Shown one piece after another: positions 7,481-12,105 of a DNA stretch of 12,105 nt. The stretch is from Candidatus Dojkabacteria bacterium (GTDB lineage Bacteria; Patescibacteriota; Dojkabacteria; SC72), in NCBI GenBank assembly GCA_012511375.1, contig JAAZGF010000107.1, positions 1-12,105 on the forward strand, given 5' to 3'. The stretch's first letter is position 1; each line of letters opens with the position of its first letter. The notes beneath the pieces are model-generated. The model saw nothing but the letters and a program-made list of their open reading frames with translations, had not been told where the DNA came from and searched no databases. The translations under genes were made by a program, and so were the position numbers.

Positions 7481-7509
7481 TTGACTAACATGAAAAGGAA
7501 AGATAGAAT
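7481..7509 (+). promoter_or_regulatory. Promoter of the RNHCP gene (sigma70-type)
   Basis: TTGACT (7481-7486), a 17-bp spacer and TAGAAT (7504-7509) form a good promoter with predicted start near 7516. It probably also transcribes glyS, which begins 7 bp after the RNHCP stop. Confidence 0.7.
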
Positions 7510-7541
7510 TCAAATTATGTGTAATTTTTCTAAAAGCAGAA

Positions 7542-8057
7542 ATGGAGGTTACTCTTTTGAAACAGAAACACTTTAGAAGTAAAAAAGAAAATCATTTTAC
7601 TTGTCTTAACTGTAAAGCTTTTATTGAAAAAAGTGAGCATATTGGAACAAGACACAGAAACCACTGCCCTGTTTGTTTGTATTCAAAGCATGTGGACTTA
7701 AACAAATCAGGAGACAGAAAATCTCTGTGTAAAAGTAAAATGAAACCCATAGGTTTAACATTTAAAAAAGAAGCAGCTAACAAGTATGGAGGAGAAAGAG
7801 TTGGAGAATTAATGTTAGTACATCGCTGTTGCAATGAGAAGTGTAGGAAGGTTTCGATAAATAGATTAGCTGGAGATGATGATGTTAAAATAATCTTAAA
7901 TCTTTTTGAGGAATCCCTATCCTTAGACCCTGTAGAGAAAGAAAGGATATATACGCAAGAAGGAATTAAGTTACTAACAGAGGAGGACAGAGAGGAAGTA
8001 GAATCTCAGCTTTTTGGTAACAAAAATAGTAGTAAAGAGCGAGGGGTTAATATATAA
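7542..8057 (+). CDS. RNHCP domain zinc-binding protein
   Basis: A 171-residue protein carrying the RNHCP domain, named for the motif seen here as RHRNHCPVCLYSKHVD (37-52). Likely zinc ligands are C21 and C24 (CLNC), C42 and C45 (CPVC), with further C63, H94, C96/C97 and C101. The domain is widespread in bacteria, has no established biochemical function that I know of, and resembles small zinc ribbons of nucleic-acid-binding proteins. The tail after about residue 110 is acidic (GDDDVK, later EEDREEVESQ). An in-frame TTG at 7557, 8 nt after a GGAGG at 7544-7548, could be the real start (166 aa), giving an N-terminus MKQKHFRSK close to the short basic leader usual in the family. It is followed immediately by glyS, suggesting a translation-related job. 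Confidence 0.88.
   Translation: MEVTLLKQKHFRSKKENHFTCLNCKAFIEKSEHIGTRHRNHCPVCLYSKHVDLNKSGDRKSLCKSKMKPIGLTFKKEAANKYGGERVGELMLVHRCCNEKCRKVSINRLAGDDDVKIILNLFEESLSLDPVEKERIYTQEGIKLLTEEDREEVESQLFGNKNSSKERGVNI
7544..7548 (+). promoter_or_regulatory. Possible Shine-Dalgarno for a TTG start at 7557
   Basis: GGAGG lies directly after the annotated ATG and 8 nt before an in-frame TTG (7557-7559). It is one of the few good Shine-Dalgarno matches at a gene start in the window, so the TTG could be the used start. A GAG codon following ATG could also create it by chance. Confidence 0.35.
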
Positions 8058-8058
8058 T
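8053..8058 (+). promoter_or_regulatory. -10 element of glyS (predicted leaderless)
   Basis: A perfect TATAAT overlaps the stop codon of the RNHCP gene and ends 6 bp before the glyS ATG at 8065, so transcription would start on the A of the start codon. No good -35 is visible and there is no TGn extension, so read-through from the upstream promoter may also supply glyS. Confidence 0.4.
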
Positions 8059-8064
8059 TTGAAT

Positions 8065-9360
8065 ATGTCAAATATGGATCTATTAGATAAAGTAACATCA
8101 TTAGCTAAAAGGAGAGGAATTATCTATCCAAACTCTGAAATATATGGAGGAATTGCTGGATTCTATGATTATGGACCTGTTGGTGTTGAAATGAAAAATA
8201 ATCTTAAGAGATATTGGTGGAAAGAAATGGTAGATAGGAGAGAGAATGTGGTTGGGATAGATGGAACAATAATTACACATCCTAAGGTTTGGGAGGCTTC
8301 TGGCCATGTTGAAAGTTTCGGTGATGAGGTTATGGAGTGTAAGAAGTGTCATCAGAGATATAGAGTTGATGAGATAAAAGATATATGTCCCAATTGTGGA
8401 AACAAGGAATTTACAGAACCTAGAATGTATAACCTCCTTTTTGAGACTGAGGTAGGTGTGATAGAGAATACAAAGATTAGGGCATATTTAAGAGGAGAAG
8501 CATGTCAAAACATATATCTTGATTTTAAGAATGTTGTAGATAGTACAAGACAGGTTATCCCTTTTGGTATTGCACAGATAGGAAAAGCTTTTAGAAACGA
8601 AATAACTCCTCAGAGATTAACTTACAGAAGTAGAGAGTTTGAACAGTGGGATATGCAATTCTTTGTACATGCTGATGAGATGCCAAAGTGGTTTGAGTAT
8701 TGGAAAACAGAAAGGATGAACTTCTATGAGAATCTTTACAACAAAAAGGAGAACTTAAGATTTAGACAACATCCTAAGAATCAACTAGTTTTCTATGCAA
8801 AGGATGCTTATGACATAGAATATAATGCTCCATGGGGTTGGGCTGAAAATGAAGGAATTCATTGGAGAGGCGATTACGATCTTACTCAGCACAGTAAATA
8901 TTCTGGGAAAGATTTATCATATACAGATCCGGCAAGTGGTGAGAGATATATCCCCTCTATCGTTGAAACTTCAGGAGGTGTAGACAGAACATTGTTAATG
9001 ATACTCTTTGACGGATATGAAGAAGAAGACTTAGGAGAAGGGAACAAAAGAACACTCTTAAGAATACATAAAGATATTGCAGCATACAAAGCAGCTATCT
9101 TTCCTCTTGTCTCTAACAAGCCTGAGTTGGTTAAAAAGGCTAGGGAGATTTTTGATTCTCTCTCACAAAAAGAAAAGGTTGTGTGGGATAGTAGAGGAAA
9201 TATTGGGAAGCGGTACAGATATCAGGATGAGATAGGGACTCCTTACTGTATTACTGTAGATTATGATTCTCTAGAAGACGACACTGTTACCGTTCGAGAA
9301 AGAGATAGTATGAAACAAGAAAGAGTTAAGATAGAAGAGCTTAAACAATATATTTCTTAA
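8065..9360 (+). CDS. glyS: Glycyl-tRNA synthetase, single-chain (alpha2) class II
   Basis: Charges tRNA-Gly; this is the homodimeric type found in archaea, eukaryotes and many bacteria, not the alpha2beta2 GlyQ/GlyS form. The 431 residues show the N-terminal RRGIIYPNSEIYGGIAGFYDYGP pattern (RRGIIYPNSE at 16-25, GFYDYGPVG at 32-40), a zinc-ribbon-like insert with CKKC (92-95) and CPNC (108-111), motif 2 FRNEITPQ (177-184), the WGWAENEGIHWRGDYDL active-site stretch (257-273) and motif 3 ETSGGVDRTLL (301-311). A C-terminal anticodon-binding domain follows (about 340-431, FPLVSN and GNIGKRYRYQDEIGTPYC in part). In-frame upstream codons to 8014 overlap the RNHCP gene and do not look like GlyRS. 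The ATG at 8065 is chosen over 8074 because of the -10 spacing. Its stop shares four bases with the convergent greA. Confidence 0.96.
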   Translation: MSNMDLLDKVTSLAKRRGIIYPNSEIYGGIAGFYDYGPVGVEMKNNLKRYWWKEMVDRRENVVGIDGTIITHPKVWEASGHVESFGDEVMECKKCHQRYRVDEIKDICPNCGNKEFTEPRMYNLLFETEVGVIENTKIRAYLRGEACQNIYLDFKNVVDSTRQVIPFGIAQIGKAFRNEITPQRLTYRSREFEQWDMQFFVHADEMPKWFEYWKTERMNFYENLYNKKENLRFRQHPKNQLVFYAKDAYDIEYNAPWGWAENEGIHWRGDYDLTQHSKYSGKDLSYTDPASGERYIPSIVETSGGVDRTLLMILFDGYEEEDLGEGNKRTLLRIHKDIAAYKAAIFPLVSNKPELVKKAREIFDSLSQKEKVVWDSRGNIGKRYRYQDEIGTPYCITVDYDSLEDDTVTVRERDSMKQERVKIEELKQYIS

Positions 9361-9824
9361 CAGGATATCTCCAAAACCTCATACATTATTCTTCTTAAGC
9401 CTACTCTTACTTTAATAGTATCACCTACCTTTGCATTGGATAATGCTTTTCCTAATGGGGATTTATCAGAGATTTTGTTCTCTGTAGGATTAGCCTCTAC
9501 TTCTGAAACTATTGTATATGTTGCCGTTTTATCCTTAATACTAAGCTTCACTATACTTCCAATTCCTACATTACCTACAGAACAGTCCTCTTTGCCCATT
9601 TCCACAGAGTTTTCCAATATTCCTTTGATCTCACTAATTCTCTGATCTACATTTGCTAACTCTACCATAACAGCATTAATACTATCTGTTTCTTCACTCA
9701 TATCACTCATCCTAGCCTCCTCTAAAGATTCAGAATGTGCTTTCTTTCTTTTCTTCTCTAAAGCCTTAAGCTCTTTTTCAAGTTGTTTAATTTTTGATTT
9801 TGTTAGTACAATTTTTTCAGTCAT
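9357..9824 (-). CDS. greA: GreA/GreB-family transcript cleavage factor (divergent copy)
   Basis: Gre factors enter the secondary channel of RNA polymerase and stimulate cleavage of backtracked RNA. The 155 residues show an N-terminal coiled coil (about 8-75) and a C-terminal FKBP-like domain (about 80-155) with the signature ANPTENKISDKSPLGKAL (111-128) and KVGDTIKV. The catalytic acidic tip keeps D41 and E44 (SDMSE), at the same numbers as E. coli GreA, but the surrounding family pattern GDLxENxxY is changed to SDMSEETDS, and the usual AAxEEQ is absent (NAVMVELA). It is last in the tRNA-Glu/AAG/trmD unit, 62 bp after trmD, with a plausible own promoter. Two convergent stops share the palindrome TTAA with glyS. 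A Gre-like secondary-channel protein with altered function is an alternative. Confidence 0.88.
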   Translation of the reverse strand: MTEKIVLTKSKIKQLEKELKALEKKRKKAHSESLEEARMSDMSEETDSINAVMVELANVDQRISEIKGILENSVEMGKEDCSVGNVGIGSIVKLSIKDKTATYTIVSEVEANPTENKISDKSPLGKALSNAKVGDTIKVRVGLRRIMYEVLEISC

Positions 9825-9885
9825 TTAATCATTTAGCTTAATTAAAACATTGGGTGGTAGTTAAAAAATCTTTCAAGCAGACTTC

Positions 9886-9914
9886 ATTATACCATCTTCT
9901 TATGCTTCTGTCTG
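9886..9914 (-). promoter_or_regulatory. Candidate greA promoter inside the trmD 3' end
   Basis: On the minus strand CAGACA (9909-9914), a 17-bp spacer and TGGTATAAT (extended -10; TATAAT at 9886-9891) overlap the last codons and stop of trmD. The predicted start near 9879 gives a 55-nt leader for greA. It would uncouple this Gre factor from trmD. Confidence 0.5.
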
Positions 9915-10534
9915 TATTCCTTAATCTCCTGATGGTTACCTGAAAGAAGTGCTTTTGGTACAGTCCAATCATTAAAACTTTCTGGTTTGGTATACTGAGG
10001 ATGATCTGTTTCCCCATTTACAAATGTCTCTTCTTCTAAAGAAAGTTCATTACCCAGTACTCCTGGGACAAGTCTTGTTACTCCCTCTATAAATACTAGA
10101 GCAGGAAGCTCTCCTCCAGCTAATATATATTCCCCTATTGAAAACTCATAATCTATTAAATAATCATGTACTCTTTGGTCAAATCCTTCATATCTTCCAC
10201 ATATTATTATCATATGCATATCTTTTTTTTGAGAAAAATCTTCTAAATCTTGCTGCTTGATTACTTTTGCTTTTGGTGTTGTTATTGCAACAACAGTATC
10301 TTTCTCTTTTAATTCCTTTACTGCTTCATATATCGGTTCTACTTTCATTATCATGCCTGGACCTCCTCCATATGGAGTATCATCTACCGTTCTATGCTTA
10401 TCTTTTGTCCATTTCCTAAGATCATGAACATTTATTTTAACTAATTCCTTTTTAACAGCATTTTTAAGAATTCCTGTATCAATATATTTTTTTACTGTTT
10501 CAGGAAATATTGTTATTATATCGAATTTAATCAT
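9887..10534 (-). CDS. trmD: tRNA (guanine37-N1)-methyltransferase TrmD
   Basis: Methylates G37 of tRNAs with G36 using S-adenosylmethionine, preventing +1 frameshifting. The 215-residue SPOUT protein shows the N-terminal FDIITIFPE (4-12), DDTPYGGGPGMIMKVEP (51-67), the trefoil-knot SAM segments CGRYEGFDQRV (112-122) and SIGEYILAGGELPAL (132-146), GVTRLVPGVLGN (151-162) and the C-terminal HPQYTKPESF and PKALLSGNHQEI. It is about 30 residues shorter than E. coli TrmD at the C-terminus, ending soon after the EYRQK helix, which is common in small TrmD proteins. The usual rpsP-rimM-trmD-rplS context is absent; here it follows a DNA glycosylase gene by 12 bp. It ends in tandem stops (TAA then TGA). 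Confidence 0.96.
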   Translation of the reverse strand: MIKFDIITIFPETVKKYIDTGILKNAVKKELVKINVHDLRKWTKDKHRTVDDTPYGGGPGMIMKVEPIYEAVKELKEKDTVVAITTPKAKVIKQQDLEDFSQKKDMHMIIICGRYEGFDQRVHDYLIDYEFSIGEYILAGGELPALVFIEGVTRLVPGVLGNELSLEEETFVNGETDHPQYTKPESFNDWTVPKALLSGNHQEIKEYRQKHKKMV

Positions 10535-10540
10535 ATGGGT

Positions 10541-10546
10541 ATTATA
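10541..10546 (-). promoter_or_regulatory. -10 element of trmD (predicted leaderless)
   Basis: Minus-strand TATAAT fills the 12-bp gap after the glycosylase stop and ends 6 bp before the trmD ATG, predicting a start on the A of the ATG. No clear -35 is seen, and read-through from the tRNA promoter is also likely. Confidence 0.4.
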
Positions 10547-11164
10547 CTACTTCCTACTAATAAAGGGATTATCCTTGATATAGTAGCGCCAAGGAACATC
10601 TTTGTATTCCTCTGCATAATCTATCCCTACCCTTGCTGTTTTTACAATATCTTTGTCATTAACTTGAAAGCCATCATCAACGATATATAGCTTAAAATCA
10701 GGACTAGTTAAATCCTGGCCATACAATTCTTTAGTAATATTCATTGCTTTACACAATTTCCCGGGACCATTAGTTAGAGATTTTATATCTTCCATACCTC
10801 TTCTTTCCTTCATTATCTCTATTCCATATATTGGTTCTACAGCTCTAATCAGTACTACACTTGGAATATCCTTAGGTTGAGTAACAAAGGTAAAAAGATG
10901 ATGTGTATGTACAGTATAAATATATGCATAACCACCCTCTTCAAATTGAATAGTTGTTCTAGGAGTCTTCTTATTCAAATATGTATGAGACCCTTTATCC
11001 TCTCCTCCTATATATGCTTCTACTTCTACTATTCTTCCTGCTGTTGTATTTTTACCTTCTTCATGGACTAAAATTTTACCAAGAGAGTCCTTTAGACAAA
11101 TAAATGTATTTTGTAAGTAAAAAGTTTTAGGAAGTATACTTTGTTTCAATTCTGATATATCCAT
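10547..11164 (-). CDS. 3-methyladenine DNA glycosylase, AAG/MPG family
   Basis: Base-excision repair enzyme removing alkylated or deaminated purines. The 205 residues keep the family pattern AGRIVEVEAYIGGEDKGSH (42-60): catalytic Glu E49 (human E125), Y51 (Y127) and H60 (H136), then TPR (67-69), Y83 (Y159), VLIRAVEPIYG (104-114), NGPGKLCKAMNI (132-143), and late ARVGID (177-182) and PWRYY (191-195). By my alignment the segment usually reading YGMxxCxN is HTHHLFTF here, so the base-pocket Asn (human N169) is Phe at 93; substrate choice may differ. The frame continues upstream into the tRNA gene, but the ATG at 11164, 3 nt after the tRNA CCA, is the sensible start. It is probably co-transcribed with the tRNA and trmD. 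Confidence 0.9.
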   Translation of the reverse strand: MDISELKQSILPKTFYLQNTFICLKDSLGKILVHEEGKNTTAGRIVEVEAYIGGEDKGSHTYLNKKTPRTTIQFEEGGYAYIYTVHTHHLFTFVTQPKDIPSVVLIRAVEPIYGIEIMKERRGMEDIKSLTNGPGKLCKAMNITKELYGQDLTSPDFKLYIVDDGFQVNDKDIVKTARVGIDYAEEYKDVPWRYYIKDNPFISRK

Positions 11165-11167
11165 ATG

Positions 11168-11242
11168 TGGTACCGCTACGGGGAATCGAACCCCGATTGC
11201 ATGATTGAGAATCATGTGTCCTAACCGTTAGACGATAGCGGC
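11168..11242 (-). tRNA. tRNA-Glu (anticodon CTC), CCA encoded
   Basis: A 75-nt cloverleaf folds fully. The acceptor stem is GCCGCTA/TAGCGGT (G1-U72 wobble) with discriminator A73 and an encoded CCA. The D arm GTCTAACGGTTAGGAC is preceded by TC, a hallmark of bacterial tRNA-Glu. The anticodon stem CATGA/TCATG has loop TTCTCAA, with anticodon CTC at 11207-11209. The T arm CGGGG/CCCCG has loop TTCGATT. It reads GAG; a TTC isoacceptor must exist elsewhere to read GAA. In many bacteria Glu-tRNA is also the haem precursor. Confidence 0.97.
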
Positions 11243-11254
11243 TTACAAGCAATG

Positions 11255-11263
11255 ATTTTACCA
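11255..11263 (-). promoter_or_regulatory. tRNA-Glu extended -10 promoter
   Basis: Minus-strand TGGTAAAAT is an extended -10 (TAAAAT at 11255-11260) placing the start near 11248, about 6 nt before the mature tRNA 5' end. The -35 is weak. It would drive tRNA, the glycosylase and probably trmD. Confidence 0.55.
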
Positions 11264-11306
11264 TAATTATGAACTATTTTGCACGTAACTACAGGGTTCT
11301 ACTTAT

Positions 11307-11335
11307 TTGACATTAATATATCTTACATATATCAT
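11307..11335 (+). promoter_or_regulatory. Promoter of the second greA
   Basis: A perfect TTGACA (11307-11312), 17-bp spacer and TATCAT (11330-11335) predict a start near 11342 and a 21-nt leader without a Shine-Dalgarno before the ATG at 11363. A TATATC two bases upstream is a shorter-spaced alternative. Confidence 0.7.
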
Positions 11336-11362
11336 TTGCTGCTAACTTTTAAACTATTCGTT

Positions 11363-11824
11363 ATGTCAAAAGAAAAGAGACATAGAACAACTAAAGAAGG
11401 ATTTAAAAAGTTAAAAGAGGAACTTAAACTCAGAGAGAAAGAACTGAGAGCTAAGATAGCTAATACTCTTAGTGAAATGAGGAACCAAGGAGACTTAAGA
11501 GAAAATGATGGATATTCCATGGCAATTGAAGAGCAGAACATCAATGAACAAGAGATTATCACTTTAAAGGAAAAGATACAGAATGCTGAAATAGTCAAAG
11601 CCGAAAAAAAGGACAGAGTAGAGATGGGACATACTGTAACATTGAAAAATCATAAAAGTATTGTTTATGAAATAACTAGTGAAGAAGAAGCAAATCCCCT
11701 AGAAGGAAAAATATCTTCTCGATCACCTATCGGTTGTGCAATTATGGGCAAAAAAGTAGGAGATAAAGTAACTATTGAAACTCCCAAAGGTAAGACAAAC
11801 TACGTTATAGAGAAAATTTCCTAA
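11363..11824 (+). CDS. greA: Transcription elongation factor GreA (canonical-tip copy)
   Basis: Stimulates RNA cleavage by backtracked RNA polymerase. The 153 residues have the N-terminal opening TTKEGFKKLKEEL (9-21), a coiled coil to about residue 78, and the tip GDLRENDGYSMAIEEQ (43-58) with the catalytic acidic pair D44 and E47, close to the family GDLxENxxYxxAxEEQ. The C-terminal domain has EEANPLEGKISSRSPIG (108-124) and KVGDKVTIETPKG (131-143). A longer frame reaches back to 11279 through the promoter region and encodes a hydrophobic stretch not seen in Gre proteins, so the ATG at 11363 is used. It is divergent from the tRNA-Glu unit. With the copy at 9357-9824 the organism has at least two Gre factors. 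Its stop shares four bases (CTAA) with the convergent gene. Confidence 0.94.
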   Translation: MSKEKRHRTTKEGFKKLKEELKLREKELRAKIANTLSEMRNQGDLRENDGYSMAIEEQNINEQEIITLKEKIQNAEIVKAEKKDRVEMGHTVTLKNHKSIVYEITSEEEANPLEGKISSRSPIGCAIMGKKVGDKVTIETPKGKTNYVIEKIS

Positions 11825-12105
11825 GGGTGAATTAGCGTACCATCTGTCAAAATCTCTTTTATACTATTTTTCTCATATACTGAGTCTCCTCCTGTAATAA
11901 AAAAGGAAATATTCTTCTTAAAGCAAAATCTAGCACAACCTATATCTATTGGAATATTATCATTAGCTTTATGAAATGAATCTTCTAATATATTAAACTG
12001 TTCAAAATAGTCCTGCCAAGAAAGATCTTTTATAATAGGAGTATTAGGATTTACCCTAGGATCTTCTTCATATACATAATTTATATTAGAAATCTTGTAC
12101 ACCAT
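11821..12105 (-). CDS. Unidentified protein, 94 aa visible, at the window edge
   Basis: An open frame reads from the edge to a TAG at 11821-11823. The outermost codon is ATG (12103-12105), which may be the true start or merely an internal Met of a longer protein. The visible residues are soluble and mixed in charge, with DPRVNPNTPIIKDLSWQDY (15-33), GCARFCFKKN (56-65) and ITGGDSVYEKNSI (69-81). Cys57 and Cys61 are the only cysteines and do not make a recognised motif. No family is recognised. It overlaps the greA stop by 4 bases in the same tail-to-tail style as the other convergent pairs here. Confidence 0.6.
   Translation of the reverse strand: MVYKISNINYVYEEDPRVNPNTPIIKDLSWQDYFEQFNILEDSFHKANDNIPIDIGCARFCFKKNISFFITGGDSVYEKNSIKEILTDGTLIHP

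Noticed and set aside
8014..8064. Upstream start for GlyRS at 8014
   Set aside because: It overlaps the RNHCP gene and adds residues unlike GlyRS N-termini; the ATG at 8065 fits the family and the -10 spacing.
9825..9886. Rho-independent terminator after trmD
   Set aside because: A T-run is present on the minus strand, but no stable GC stem precedes it.
11165..11215. Longer glycosylase starting inside the tRNA
   Set aside because: The extra 17 residues are the tRNA-Glu sequence read as protein; the ATG at 11164 directly after the CCA is the reasonable start.
11279..11362. 28-residue N-terminal extension of the second GreA
   Set aside because: It spans the TTGACA/TATCAT promoter and encodes a hydrophobic stretch absent from Gre factors.
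1..12105. UGA recoded to glycine or tryptophan, as in some CPR or Mycoplasma-like genomes
   Set aside because: Every gene reads full length with TAA/TAG stops and no in-frame TGA, and GGA/TGG are used normally, so no recoding is needed.
1..12105. CRISPR array, insertion sequence, phage gene, riboswitch or T-box leader
   Set aside because: No repeat-spacer pattern, transposase or terminal inverted repeats were seen. Leaders of the synthetase genes are under 30 nt, too short for a T-box.

Overview
This is a compact, AT-rich (roughly two thirds A+T by eye) bacterial chromosome segment with about 15 protein genes and one tRNA gene, almost all of them housekeeping genes for tRNA biology, translation, transcript elongation and DNA maintenance. 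Several traits suggest a reduced-genome lineage such as the Patescibacteria/CPR. Intergenic gaps are tiny, all four tail-to-tail gene pairs overlap, Shine-Dalgarno sequences are nearly absent, arginine is written mostly as AGA/AGG, stop codons are only TAA or TAG, and the LysRS has an unusual motif 3. The phylum assignment is an inference from sequence style; nothing here proves it. No mobile element, CRISPR array, phage gene, rRNA or restriction system is visible.

Layout. 1-1552 (+): the tail of a membrane protein, a five-helix membrane protein and miaA (tRNA dimethylallyltransferase) packed as one transcription unit. 1504-3352 (-): serS followed by thpR (2'-5' RNA ligase family), whose 3' end overlaps miaA. 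3418-4431 (+): a DHH/DHHA1 (NrnA-like) phosphoesterase, divergent from serS. 4409-7426 (-): lysS, then a solo ParB-like protein, then a small lysine-rich unknown. 7542-9360 (+): an RNHCP zinc protein followed by the single-chain glycyl-tRNA synthetase. 9357-11242 (-): tRNA-Glu(CTC), an AAG-type 3-methyladenine DNA glycosylase that begins 3 nt after the tRNA CCA, trmD, and a GreA-type factor. 11363-11824 (+): a second, more canonical GreA. 11821-12105 (-): an unrecognised protein cut by, or starting at, the window edge.

How the genes work together: three synthetases (Ser, Lys, Gly), two tRNA modification enzymes acting at or next to position 37 (MiaA, TrmD), an RNA 2',3'-end enzyme (ThpR), a small-RNA/cyclic dinucleotide hydrolase (DHH family) and a tRNA form a translation-centred neighbourhood. 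Two Gre factors, a base-excision glycosylase and a ParB-like protein represent RNA polymerase rescue, repair and DNA organisation.

The strongest unexplained pattern is regulatory. At five gene starts (DHH gene, 4798 ORF, parB, glyS, trmD) a -10-like hexamer (TATAAT or a close variant with the TAnnnT pattern) sits exactly 6 bp before the ATG, which predicts leaderless mRNAs whose first base is the A of the start codon. Other genes (serS, lysS, RNHCP gene, greA copies, tRNA) have ordinary promoters with 20-55 nt leaders or, for the tRNA, a short 5' extension. I found no convincing previously undescribed multi-gene system here.
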